DNA of 64,000 nucleotides from Glandiceps talaboti (taxonomy: Eukaryota > Hemichordata > Enteropneusta > Spengelidae), in the NCBI RefSeq assembly GCF_964340395.1, contig NC_135551.1, forward strand, positions 11,635,379-11,699,378, read 5' to 3'. The notes beneath the pieces were generated by a model. The model was not told where the DNA came from. It was given only the letters and a program-made list of their open reading frames with translations, and made no database searches. Position 1 is the first letter of the stretch. Every line of letters starts with the position of its first letter. The position numbers and the translations under genes were made by a program. This document shows positions 11,509 through 22,949 of this stretch, piece by piece.

Positions 11509-12371
11509 ATGGCAGGAATCGATATTGGAGACATAAATGGAATTAAACCGTTTGATCCGGCTGGAGACCCAAGTAGTGTTGGTACACGTTGGAAGAGATG
11601 GGTGAAAAGATTTTCCAGGTATGCAGACAGCAAGGGGCTAATAATAGAAGCTGGCAAAGAAGACCACAAACAACAAAGGAGGGCGCTGCTTCTCCATTCA
11701 GCAGGTGAGGATGTGGAAGACATTTTTGACACCTAAGAAGATACAGGCAGTGACAAAGATTTTCAGAAAGCTGTCGACGCCCTAAACAAATACTTTGAGC
11801 CCAAGGCAAACACCACTTACCAAAATCACTTGTTTAGAGCCATGCAACAACGGGAAAATGAAAGTGTCGCTCAATTTGTCACCCGCTTGAAACAGGCTGT
11901 GAAAAACTGTGATTATGGAGGTCATGCAAAAAAACAAATACGTGATCAAGTTATTGAAAATTGTATATAAAATCAGTTGATTTGCATAGAAAGCTGTTGG
12001 AAAAAGGGAAAACACTGTCATCGTCAGAGGTATTGGACATTGCTGCCGCATATGAATCAGTCCAAACTCAACTTGAGGGCATGGCAAATAGAAACACACA
12101 ATCTGAGTCGTCCATTCACCGTATACAGGGAAGTACTGCAGGGAGAAAACCGTTTCAGAGAGAAACTACCCCAAGTAAGAAAACCAGTAACTGTTATCGG
12201 TGTGGGAAAACAGGACATTTTGGCAAAGACCCAGAAAGCCCAGTGAGAGGTAAGACGTGTTCTAAATGTGGCAAGCCAGACCATTTCACTGCACAGTGTA
12301 AGACAAAATCCACCCAACCACAGGGAAAAGGAAGAAGAAACAGAAATTATAAACAAACCGTAAACAAATAA
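11509..12371 (+). pseudogene. gag: Gypsy gag-like gene, broken
   Basis: Gag forms the particle and packages RNA. The frame opens at the ATG at 11509 (MAGIDIGDINGIKPFDP). It is cut by a TAA at 11734-11736 and shifts frame near 11965. The C-terminus (12197-12300) carries two zinc knuckles. The second, CSKCGKPDHFTAQC, is an intact CX2CX4HX4C. The first (CYRCGKTGHFGKD...) has lost its last cysteine: a serine codon AGC stands where family members usually have cysteine. The gene ends with TAA at 12369-12371, just before pol in another frame. Confidence 0.85.
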
Positions 12372-12373
12372 AT

Positions 12374-15300
12374 TTGGATGAGTCTGAAGATGACTTTGTA
12401 TTTTCTGTCCATCAAAAATGGGGCATTGAAAAAATTGAAGTAATAGTAGGAGGGATTCCAATCAAGATGGTAATCGACTCCGGAGCCAGCAGTAACCTGA
12501 TAGACAAGGAACTGTGGAACAAGTTGAAAAAGAAGAAAATAAAATGCATTGACTGTACCTGGGGTGCAACAAAGAAGTTATATGCGTACGGTTCAAGTAA
12601 ACCACTAGAAATAATCGGAAGCTTCACCGCCGTGACGAAATGGGCTGACACAGAAGTCAAAACCGAATTCTTCGTTATTGACGGAGAGGGTGAACCATTA
12701 CTGGGAAAAGATACTGCGATTCAATTGGGAGTGCTACGACTGGGAGCAAACATAAACGCTATCCGAAGTGAAGCAGCAGTCGTGGACGAATATAGAGATG
12801 TGTTCAAAGGCGTTGGTAAACTGAAAGAATACCAAGTCAAACTGCATATTGACCCGGATGTGACCCCTGTGGCACAGCCAGTTCGACGCACACCATTTAG
12901 TCTACGTCAAAAGGTGAAAGCAAAGGTCGATGAACTAATTGAGATGGACATAATTGAACCAGTAGATGGCCCAACGCCATGGGTCAGTCCAGTTGTTGTC
13001 GTACCGAAACCAAATGGAGAGATCCGACTATGTGTAGACATGCGTCAAGCAATGAAGCAATAGTTCGTGAGAGACACCCGATACCTACAGTTGACGAGAT
13101 ACTGCAGGAGATGAATCAAAGCACAGTATTCAGCAAACTCGACTTAAGATGGGGTTACCACCAACTAGAACTCGAACCTGAATCGTGCAGTATTACGACA
13201 TTTGTTACACACAGCGGATTATACAGATACAAGCGTCTTATGTTTGGAATAAATGCCGCACCATAATTATATCAACACGTGATACAACAAGTACTACTGG
13301 GCTGTGAAGGCGTTTCCAACATATCGGATGACATAATTATACACGCCAGAGATGACGCTGAACATGATAAACGATTGGGGAAAGTTCTCCAGAGATTGCG
13401 AGAGAAAAACCTAACATTGAATGAATCAAAGTGTAAATTCTACATGTCACAGTTAGAATTCATGGGTATACTATTGACAAAGAAAGGTATAGAACCAACC
13501 AATGCGAAAGTAAGAGCAATAGTTGAAGCTCGTGAACCAGAGTCCGCAACGGAAGTTCGGAGTTTTCTCGGACTTGCAAACTACAATGCACGATTCATAC
13601 CCGATTTCGCAACAATAGCTGATCCGCTGAGACAGCTGACCAAGAAAGGGGTACCATTTGTATTCGGAGAAAAAGAGAAAACATGATTCAATGAGCTGAA
13701 ACGACGACTTGCGAGTGCCGAAATTCTCGGGTACTTCGATAAAGACGCAGAAACACAAGTATTTGCGGACGCGAGCCCAGTCGGAGTAGGGGCCGTGTTG
13801 ATACAAAAACAGAGAGGAGAATATAGAATCATCAGTTACGCCAGTAAAAGTTTGACTGACGTTGAACAGCGATATTCGCAAACTGAAAAAGAAGCATTAG
13901 GTATCGTATGGGCGTGTGAGTGATTTCACACCTATTTATACCGAATAGAGTTCACCATATGTACCGATCACAAACCGCTCGAAGTGATTTAATCTGCGAG
14001 GTCTACACCGAGCGCAAGAATTGAAAGATGGGTTTTGAGACTACAACCCTACAACTTCAAAGTGAAATACATACCAGGGAAGACAAATATTGCTGACCCG
14101 TTGTCGCGACTCATTTCATATGAAGGTCAACAATCGTTGAAACATTCACCAACAAATGACTATGTAAAGTTTGTAGCTGTAACCGCGACTCCAAAAGTAA
14201 TGACTACTCAGGAAGTAGAAAGAGAATCAGCTGAAGATGACGAGCTAACTGCACTGAGACACTGCATTAACTCAGGTCGTTGGGAAGACACTCGTTGCAA
14301 ACCATATTTGATAGCGTCCAGTGAATTGTGTGTCATAGGAAAGTTGGTACTACGGGGTACCAGAATCGTCATACCGCGAAAACTTCGCCAACACGTATTG
14401 ACATTGGCACATGAAGGACATTTAGGAATAGTAGGGACAAAACAGGCACTGGGAACCAAAGTTTGGTGGCCAGGCATCGACAAACAAGCAGAACAGTTCT
14501 GTAAGAGTTGCCATGGTTGTCAACTAGTAAGCTGACCAAGTCCACCTGAACCAATCAAAAGCACATTGTTGCCACAAGGACCCTGGCAGGATCTTGCAAT
14601 AGATTTTCTAGGTACAATGCTGGCCGGTGAATTCGTACTATTTGTAGTTGATTATTATAGTCGATTCTACGAAATAACTATAACTAAATCCACAACAGCA
14701 GAACGCGTGATTGAAAGCCTAGAGCGAATCTTCACGACACATGGATTACCGTTATCCATCACAAGTGATAATGGACCGCAATTCATATCAGGAGCATTCT
14801 CAACGTACTTAGTGGAAAACGGAATTTAACACCGTAAAGTTACTCCATTATGGCCACAAGCCAATGGCGAGGTCGAACGTCAAAATCGTTGCTGAAACGA
14901 ATGAAAATCGAACTAGCTGAGCAGAAAGATTGGAAGAAAGAAATAAGAGCGTATCTACGTGCATATCGGTCAACACCGCATCCAACTACAGGAGTTAGTC
15001 CAGCAGAACTCTTGTATGGAAGGAAAATTCGCACCAAACTACCAGATCTGACCGAGAATCGGGATATCGACGGTGTACGAGATCGTGATGCAGAAATGAA
15101 AACCAAAGCCAAATTATACGCTGACGAGAAACGACGCGCAATTGAATCTGACTTAGTACCAGGAGATGAAGTACTACTTAGACAAAAGAGAGAAAACAAA
15201 CTATCGACAACATTCGCCAAGAACAATATGAAGTAATAGAGAAAAATGGGAATAGCGTAGTAGTGGAATCACCAGAAGGTGTACAGTATAAACGAAATTG

Positions 15301-15490
15301 TATACACATGAAGAAATATCTGCAGAAAGAAGAGGAATTGTCAGGCGAGACATCTGAGGCACCGACTGAAACACCTATAAAATCTGAGGGACTCGACGAT
15401 AGCAAAACACAACTCAAAGTGAAAACGCCGTTGAGACCGACTCGCATAAAATGTGTGCCCAAGAAATATGAGGATTATGTGATGACATAA
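12374..15490 (+). pseudogene. pol: Gypsy pol-like gene (PR-RT-RH-IN), broken
   Basis: The protease motif DSGASSNLID is near 12476-12505. The reverse transcriptase starts about 12825. Its active-site region reads NISDDIIIH (13315-13341), with serine before DD where Y/F-x-DD is usual in other elements. The RNase H motif FADASPVGVGAVL is near 13764, and the integrase HHCC zinc site near 14410-14525. The integrase acidic residues lie in DFLG (14596), SDNGPQF (14763) and EVERQNR (14866). The tail region 15230-15490 looks like a GPY/F-type end. Visible breaks are stops at 13061, 13264, 13684, 13921, 13989, 14533, 14827 and 15234, and frame changes near 13050, 14880 and 15235. Several stops look like single-base changes of conserved codons. 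Confidence 0.9.
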
Positions 15491-15789
15491 TTATTCACAC
15501 TGATAAGGGTGTAGGTGGATCGCTGCCCTGATTCAGTAATTTTGTGTGTTAACAGTTCAACTTTAACCAGTTCAAGTTTTCACATTTCAAATTTATAAAG
15601 TTTATTGAACATTACAACTTTCTATTTATATGTTTCAATCGAACTCTTTGAACTCAACCAACATGTGAACAGTGCTGATTTATGAAACAACAATTCTACG
15701 TTCACAAACAAAACAAAACAATCATTTATGCATGCCAGTAGATAGTTAAAAACTACGATGACTGTTCCAAGTCTGAGGAAAAGAAGGGA

Positions 15790-15958
15790 TGTCATGTATT
15801 AAGTATATGAGACATCAATGTATGAATATGCATGAGGATTAGACCCATTGCATGCTGGGTAGTAAGTCAATAAAAGATGGCTGACTAGTTAAATCTGTGT
15901 GGCTTTGTGTAGTTCAATCTGACCCAATCCTTCCCTATCAGTGACCATAGACACGACA
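15790..15958 (+). repeat. 3' LTR of the Ty3/Gypsy element (169 bp)
   Basis: It is identical to 11305-11473, preceded directly by the polypurine tract and followed by GAGAT, the target duplication. Confidence 0.95.
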
Positions 15959-17482
15959 GAGATGAGTTCTTTCCATCACTGAGAACACATACATATGAAT
16001 ATAAGCTGTCCTCTATATAATGATATTAAAGATGAGTTCTTTCCATCACTGAGAACACATACATATGAACATAAGCTGTCCTCTATATAATGATATTAGA
16101 GATGAGTTCTTTCCATCACTAAGAACACATACATAAGAACATAAGCTGTCCTCTATATAATGATATTAGAGATGAGTTCTTTCCATCACTGAGAACACAT
16201 ATATACATATGAACATAAGCTGTCCTCTATATAATGATATTAAAGATGAGTTCTTTCCATCACTGAGAACACATACATATGAACATAAGCTGTCCTCTAT
16301 ATAATGATATTAAAGATGAGTTCTTTCCATCACTGAGAACACATACATATGAACATAAGCTGTCCTCTATATAATGATATTAAAGATGAGTTCTTTCCAT
16401 CACTGAGAACACATACATATGAACATAAGCTGTCCTCTATATAATGATTTTAGAGATGAGTTCTTTCCATCACTGAGAACACATACATATGAATATAAGC
16501 TGTCCTCTATATAATGATATTAGAGATGAGTTCTTTCCATCACTGAGAACACATACATATGAACATAAGCTGTCCTCTATATAATGATATTAGAGATGAG
16601 TTCTTTCCATCACTAAGAACACATACATAAGAACATAAGCTGTCCTCTATATAATGATATTAGAGATGAGTTCTTTCCAACACTGAGAACACATATATAC
16701 ATATGAACATAAGCTGTCCTCTATATAATGATATTAAAGATGAGTTCTTTCCATCACTGAGAACACATACATATGAACATAAGCTGTCCTCTATATAATG
16801 ATATTAGAGATGAGTTCTTTCCATCACTGAGAACACATACATATGAACATAAGCTGTCCTCTATATAATGATATTAGAGATGAGTTCTTTCCATCACTGA
16901 GAACACATGCACATGATCATAAGCTGTCCTCTATATAATGATATTAGAGATGAGTTCTTTCCATCACTGAGAACACATACATATGAACATAAGCTGTCCT
17001 CTATATAATGATATTAGAGATGAGTTCTTTCCATCACTGAGAACACATACATATGAACATAAGCTGTCCTCTATATAATGATATTAGAGATGAGTTCTTT
17101 CCATCACTGAGAACACATACATATTAACATAAACTGTCCTCTATATAATGATATTAGAGATGAGTTCTTTCTATCACTGAGAACACATACATATGAACAT
17201 AAGCTGTCCTCTACATAATGATATTAAAGATGAGTTCTTTCCATCACTGAGAACACATACATATGAACATAAGCTGTCCTCTATATAATGATATTAGAGA
17301 TGAGTTCTTTCCATCACTGAGAACACATACATATGAACATAAGCTGTCCTCTATATAATGATATTAGAGATGAGTTCATTCCATCACTGAGAACACATAC
17401 ATATGAACATAAGCTGTCCTCTATATAATGATATTAAAGATGAGTTCTTTCTATCACTGACAACACATACACATGAACATAA
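15959..17482. repeat. 70-bp satellite, main array (about 22 copies)
   Basis: The unit is 70 bp (TAAGCTGTCCTCTATATAAT ... CACATACATATGAACA). Most copies differ by one to three bases. A few are longer (CACATATATACATATGAAC). The pair of variants CACTAAGAAC followed by the long unit occurs at about 16116-16210 and again about 494 bp later, which suggests a seven-unit higher-order repeat. Confidence 0.92.
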
Positions 17483-17814
17483 GCTTGTTGAAGTCCTTTC
17501 CTCAAAAAATAAAACTGTTATTTCACAACTATAGTTGTATTTATTAAAGGCTTTCAAATGAAGATATTCTCTTCCAGTTGTAACAAAGGTTTGGTATTGT
17601 TAATCCAATTTTCTTGTATTCATGTGCTTTATTTATTTATTTGTATATTTATTTACCATTAGTATACTTGTCAAAATACTTTTCAGTCACTCATTTCACT
17701 ATGTATTTATTTTGTAATTGTATGTACGATGGGTAGAGGCCCTGTTACTGAAATAAATGAACTGAACTGAACTGAGAAACATTGTGGTTTAAATGTTTGT
17801 TGTTGTTTTTTTAA
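17483..17814. other. Probable 3' tail of a non-LTR retrotransposon
   Basis: The sequence is non-coding and ends GATGGGTAGAGGCCCTGTTA ... AATAAATGAACTGAACTGAACTGA, a polyadenylation-type word followed by a (TGAAC)n tail. LINE 3' ends in invertebrates often look like this. The paralogous site at 53765-53830 has only the TGAAC repeat. The final part (GAGAAACATTGTGGTTTAAA) is shared host sequence. Confidence 0.4.
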
Positions 17815-19809
17815 ACAAGCGACCTATCGGTCAGAATAGCTCCGCTGTTTTTTAAAAAAAATTTTTTTTACTTTGGTGACATGTAGAAGTGGTTCAGTTC
17901 TTCACTATGCAGTTTTGTTTTAGCGATGTAATAAAGTGGTTACTGGTTTCATATGATGTCTCACTATAAAACACATTTTACACAGAAGTTGGTAATGTAT
18001 TGTACTTTTATACCATAGTCACCATTTTATAACAAAAATCCACTGTTATGAAAAATTGCACAAAATCTCTGAAAAAAATGACTGGGAAATGCACACAAGA
18101 AAAAGAAAAAAAAAGAAGATTTTGAGGTTGGCTATAAATAATTCCAGTGTCTTACAGCTTTAACCCTGGAAAATGTTAATGATGAATGAAATAAACTAGG
18201 GATCTAAAATAATTTTGAGGCAATTTGAATTTCAATTTTCTAACAAATTTACCAAGTCAACAGCATTCAACTTGTACTAGTTGTAGTAGATATATATATA
18301 GGGAAGAAATGTATTAATCGCCATCTTAGTTTCCGTATGGCGACAATCCCAAGTACCCGGAAGAGAGTCATTCTTAGCCATACGTAGTCCTGCTTACATG
18401 ACGATGCACGAGTCTGTATTACTGAATTGACTCTAAACACGGAGGTAGGAGGGACAATTGTCAGAATCGAGTCCCGGATTACTCCGCATGCAAGCAGGAC
18501 TAAGCCATACGTGACAGTGGTAACACTCGTTCATGTTCGATTACCTTTCATAAAGAAAACACAACGAAATGGTTGAAGTGATCTTTTTTTAAATTTCTTT
18601 TCATCACAAAAACGAAATCTGTGTGATCAAAAGTGTTGTAAACTAAACCAGAAAGAATTATCGGACTGGCTAAACTTCCCGCTGAACTGGATAGGAGTAA
18701 GGTCCAAGCCTCGATAGTACGTGAGCAAATCGTCTCAAACTAGCGATACAACTTTCAAAATATAACTTGACATGTCTTCATTTGTTAGAGTTATACAATT
18801 CAAGACGGGTTTTCACTCGAAAAAAACAATTCTGTGAATAATGACATTCTGAACGCAGCAATTTCTCGGACGATGTTACCACTGTAACATATGGCTGGCA
18901 ACGACTTGCTTCGGGTTAGTCCCTTGTGCATCCGGGTACTTGAGATTGTCGCCGTAGGGAAACTCACTTGTGCATTACCACATCAGTAATTTTGACGCTG
19001 TAATTTTGCCACCAATATTGATCGTACAAAAACAAAACTCCATAAATGAACCACAAAGTACTTTCCCTTTCAAAATGTGGTAATTTTAGAAAGAGTATTA
19101 TCTTTTTTATTGACGACTGACTCTGTCAAAAATCGTCCCATACACTTCAGTTCAGGCATTCAAACTTGATCATGATGAGGTGCATATACTGGAATGAACC
19201 ATTCTGTAGGAGGGGTGGATGGAGAATTGGATTTGAAGTTTAAAACCATTTTTCGAACAAATATTTGTCATTTGGGTGCACAATGCGTAGAATTAAGACT
19301 ATAGCACATATTACATTGCTTGTTTGACGTCAATAGTGTCTTTTGAAAAGTTGCACTTTACCTAAAGTCTCGCGGACTGATTTCCAATATGGCGTCGGTC
19401 ATAATGCTCATTAACATATTCATTTTTTTTTCAAATTTCAAAAAAAAAATCATAAAAAATAGAAGAGAAGACGTGCTGACTTGAAATTAACAAATCTAAG
19501 TAAGCTACCCTCTGTGCATCAACACACCACATATCAAAGCAATCTGACTTGAAGTTTATGAGGAGTTGATGAAAATGTCATTTTTGGAAAAAAAATCATA
19601 AAAATTTGAAAATGGCACAGATCAAATCTGAATAGCCCCCCCCCAGGGAACATGCACACCAAATATCGAAGAATTCCGACTGTCACTTTCGGAGTAGATA
19701 GTGAAAATATAAAAGTTTGACGGACACCTATGATTCACTCTACTCTCTATACCTCAATACCCACCTATACCTAAAGCTACGCTTTCAGCTTTCGCTGACA
19801 GCGGAGCTA
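17815..19809. mobile_element. Non-coding element A, copy 2
   Basis: It is a near full-length homologue of 7915-9813, with intact end words TAGCTCCGCTGT and ACAGCGGAGCTA. The host sequence on either side (GAGAAACATTGTGGTTTAAA / AATCAGTTTTCTGTTCATT) is contiguous at 53810-53850 and 27538-27580. Those paralogues serve as near-empty sites and confirm both boundaries. A 118-bp MITE sits inside. Confidence 0.85.
18385..18502. mobile_element. MITE (118 bp) with 9-bp target duplication, Mutator-like
   Basis: The ends are TAGTCCTGCTTACATG and CATGCAAGCAGGACTA. AGCCATACG is duplicated at 18376-18384 and 18503-18511. Element A copy 1 reads AGCCATACG once at the same place (8489-8497), which is an exact empty site. 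A 9-bp duplication is typical of Mutator-like elements. A relative is at 51190-51311, and a fragment (GCAAGCAGGACTA) is near 35827. Confidence 0.92.
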
Positions 19810-19812
19810 AAA

Positions 19813-20190
19813 AAAACCAATCAGTTTTCTGTTCATTATGTTTTCAAAACATGATTTATGAGTTCAACCTCTATTTTCTTTGCTGATATCTTGATTTATG
19901 CAAACTGCTTCCAGTTGATTGCACAATGATCTCAGAACTTGTGTCTGAAATGGGTTCTATTTCAAGTACTTGTACACCTGAAATTGACATGTTGATATAA
20001 ACATTTTTATCACTTCCCATTTGTTCAACAGCTCATACAAGTACTATTACCATCATGTGTACTTTTATTAGCCAGAGACCATTTTATCTATACAGAGCTT
20101 GATATTCAAATCTGTTGTATGCAAGAAGAGATTTGATTCTGAAATGGACAATGGTGAAATGACTCTACAATACTGTGAGTAAAAAATACC
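19813..20190. repeat. Duplicated host block S, copy 1
   Basis: The sequence from AATCAGTTTTCTGTTCATT to TTGACATGTTGATATAAACA matches 27560-27790 and 53835-54060. No exon was recognised. Confidence 0.65.
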
Positions 20191-20191
20191 G

Positions 20192-21406
20192 CCAATGGCG
20201 TTGTAGCACAACTGTACAGTTTTTAAAAATGCTAACATGCAAACAATAAGTGTTCATTTGGTGAATGACTATCCAGTTGCCTATCCAACCATGTTGCTAT
20301 CTTTACGATATATGCTATCATTTGGCTGTTGCTATGGATGTGGTCTTGTTGCTAGGCATATTTACATACATTTTTTGAATGTTTATTCAATTGTCTATTA
20401 ATCTCCATTGTTATCTTCACAATATATGTGATCATTTGGCTGTTGCTATGGGCGTGGTCTTGTTGCTAGGCACACTTGCATACATTTTTTGAATGTTTAT
20501 TCATTTGTCTTCTATTCCTGTTGTTATCTTTGCAATATATGTGATTATTTGGCTGTTGCTATGGGCGTGGTCTTGTTGCTAGGCATATTTACATACATTT
20601 TTTTGAATGTTTATTCAATTGTCTATTAATCCCCTGTTATCTTTGCAATATATGTGATCATTTGGCTGTTGCTATGGGCGTGGTCTTGTTGCTAGGCAAA
20701 TTTACATACATTTTTTGAACGTTTATTCAATTGTCTATTAATCCCTGTTGTTATCTTTGTGAAATACACGACCGTTTGGCTGTTGCTATGGGCGTGGTCA
20801 TGGTTGCTACGGTATTTGCATACATTTTTTGAATGTTTACTCATTAGCCTACCATATGATGTTGATATTTGACCAAAATATACTGCCATTTGGTTGTTGC
20901 TAAGGGCGTGGTCATGGTCGCTAGGGCCAATTTTGTCAAAATGTTTTGAAGAATAACACTCAGAAACATCTCACCAAGTTTCAGACTCGGTCACCAAGTA
21001 ATTTTTGAGATATAAGTTTTTGACCAAAAATGAACATTTTTACACCTAATTTGCATATCACTCATGGAATCATGGTATGCTTAATATTTCTTTGTCCATA
21101 CATCCCTAGATACATTCCCATTAAATTTCAGCCCAATCTGCTCATTGGTTTTGGAATTATAGATTTTCAACCAAAAGACACATTTTTAGCCCTAATTTGC
21201 ATATCACTGATGGAATCATCCCGTCATGAACAATCTGCCCAGTAGTTTCTGAGCTTGTTTTTTGACCAAAAATCACATTTTTTGACCCAAATCACACACC
21301 TGTGATGCGATCATTTTGATTTGAACAATTTCCCAACTAGACACCCAAGGTAATGGACCCACCAAATATCGTGGCAATCGGTTCAGCGGTTTTTGACTTT
21401 AAGTTG

Positions 21407-21460
<54 letters not shown>

Positions 21461-21555
21461 CACACACACACACACACAGACAGACAGACAGACAGACAGA
21501 CAGACGCCGGGCGATCTCTATAGCACTACTGAACCTCAGTTCAGTTGTGCTAAAA
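20192..21555. mobile_element. Non-coding element B, copy 1 (helentron/HINE-like)
   Basis: It begins CCAATGGCGTTGTAGCACAA and ends CAGTTCAGTTGTGCTA, so TAGCACAACTG is inverted at the two ends. It contains about six tandem units of 113 bp (20324-20960, each with GGCTGTTGCTATGGGCGTGG). A (CA)n-(CAGA)n microsatellite follows (21408-21504), then a stem-loop ACTGAA...TTCAGT just inside the 3' end. The motif CACCAAATATCGTGGCAATC precedes the microsatellite. No ORF. A second copy is at 54978-56517. Confidence 0.78.
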
Positions 21556-21653
21556 ATACAAAAATTAAAATACATATTGTAAGAAAATTGTTTAATAAAC
21601 AATGCATTTTGTTGAATGCACCCATCTCACCTTATCACTCACACTGTATGTGA

Positions 21654-21688
21654 ATGTTGTTGTTAAAATATGATGGTGATGGTAGCAG

Positions 21689-21736
<48 letters not shown>

Positions 21737-21887
21737 AGTTTTGAATATCATAGATAACACAGACAGTGATACATGTACTGACTCAAGTAGTACCAGTGAG
21801 TCAAATTATAGTGAAACTGATAATGGCAATACTGAAGGTGAACGTGATGATGATTGCAATCAGATATCAGAGAACTTTTACAAGTAA
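21654..21887 (+). CDS. Acidic open frame with an aspartate run (doubtful gene)
   Basis: A (GAT)n microsatellite at 21690-21733 encodes about 15 consecutive Asp, followed by a Ser/Thr/Asp-rich tail (DSDTCTDSSSTSESNYSETD) and a TAA. Low-complexity acidic tails occur in real nuclear proteins. There is no upstream exon, domain or paralogue here, so it may be only a microsatellite in an open frame. Confidence 0.2.
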
Positions 21888-21899
21888 CCAGATCAGGCA

Positions 21900-22350
21900 G
21901 AAATTCATATCAAAATGGCCGTCTTATATAGTGGCCATATTGGAATGTATTACAAAATAAATTGACTTGCATATGTATGACATAGTGTGTTGTCGTTGTA
22001 CCTAGTTTGATAGAAATTGGTCGAGTCATGTCCAAGTAATGGTTCTGGACATGTAAAAATTGTTTAAAAATGGCTGTCTGGTGGCCATATTGAATCATAT
22101 CCCGACATAAATTCACATGCATATGTATGTAATTCAACTTTGTCCTTATATCAACTTTGAACGAGATCTCTTCAGGCATGTCTGCATAATGGCTTTGAAC
22201 ATGAAAAAGTCGGAACATAATGGCCATCTGGTGGCCATATTGGATCTTACCACAAAATAAATTAAAGTGCATAATGTTATAGTGTGTTGTCTTTGTACCA
22301 AGTTTGAGAGAAATGGCTCTGGACGCGAGCAAAGATGGACGGGTGGACCG
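21900..22350. repeat. Degenerate tandem repeat related to element C (about three units of 150 bp)
   Basis: Each unit contains a form of TGGTGGCCATATTG, CATATGTATG and a GTACCAAGTTTGA-type motif. It ends with GGACGGGTGGACCGACGG before an A/G-rich stretch. The same word order occurs in 60727-61811. The terminal TAGTCCCCGC words are missing, so this is a diverged or truncated relative. Confidence 0.6.
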
Positions 22351-22514
22351 ACGGAAAAGAAAAAAGAGAAAGAGACCAGAGCCAAGAGACAAACTTGAAA
22401 AGCAGCAATGTACAATGCCAACCAGTGAGAACCAGTGTTTGATTGTGTACGAGGCTGCTAACTAAGACATACCACGTATCAAAATAACTTGGAACCGAGT
22501 TATGACAGATTCTA

Positions 22515-22850
22515 AACACAGTTGTCTGAGCAGTTTGAATGTCCCATTTGCAAGGAAGTAACTGGCAGGGGCATCAAGCGCTGTGTGAGAGGGACCACAC
22601 ACATTTTATGGTGATTATCTCTGATGGTTTGTCCAATCTCACACTTGACCTGAGCCTGTCGTGAACCCATTTCATTGTCATCCACAGTGAGTTTTCCACC
22701 AACTGGCATTTTCAAATGTTTTGTCATCATTAAGTGTATCATGTGATTATGCAATGTATGGTTGTAATTTGTACATGAATATGACCCTGGAAGACCTGTC
22801 TCAACACATCCACAAATGTCCATATTTGATACATAGATCTCAGACCATGA
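22515..22850 (+). pseudogene. Possible RING / TRAF-type zinc-finger gene fragment
   Basis: One reading (about 22528-22590) gives QFECPICKEVTGRGIKRC, like the start of a RING finger. A second, in another frame (22745-22830), gives CDYAMYGCNLYMNMTLEDL then QHIHKCPY, like a TRAF/SIAH-type zinc finger (C-x-GC-x-H-x3-C). The middle RING cysteines are not found in frame. I read this as a decayed fragment or an exon with an unseen intron. The minus strand is also open here (22512-22823). Confidence 0.3.
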
Positions 22851-22949
22851 TTATTGTCAAGTTGTCTCTAATAGTACAAATCTATTGCAACCAAGTACTT
22901 CAACTTCAAATGGATTGTTTTAATACATTGATTGTATAAATTATTATTA

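Larger units (their letters stand above)
11305..15958 (+). mobile_element. Ty3/Gypsy LTR retrotransposon, complete in structure but defective
   Basis: The order is LTR, primer-binding site, gag, protease, reverse transcriptase, RNase H, integrase, purine tract, LTR. This pro-RT-RH-IN order defines Ty3/Gypsy. It is 4654 bp long and flanked by the 5-bp duplication GAGAT inside a 70-bp satellite. The integrase and its C-terminal region resemble the animal K02A2.6-like group. The polypurine tract is GAGGAAAAGAAGGGA (15775-15789). At least eight in-frame stops and several frameshifts interrupt the genes, so this copy cannot encode its own proteins. There is no env-like frame; 15491-15774 is non-coding. 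Confidence 0.95.

Noticed and set aside
11400-12461. Minus-strand open frames across the Gypsy gag region
   Set aside because: They are antisense to the recognisable gag reading with zinc knuckles.
15959-17482. Regular 70-bp repeats as a CRISPR array
   Set aside because: The repeats are contiguous without unique spacers, and the context is animal nuclear DNA.
21408-21602. Open frames through the (CA)n/(CAGA)n tract (CVCVCV, THTHTH)
   Set aside because: They are microsatellite translation inside element B.
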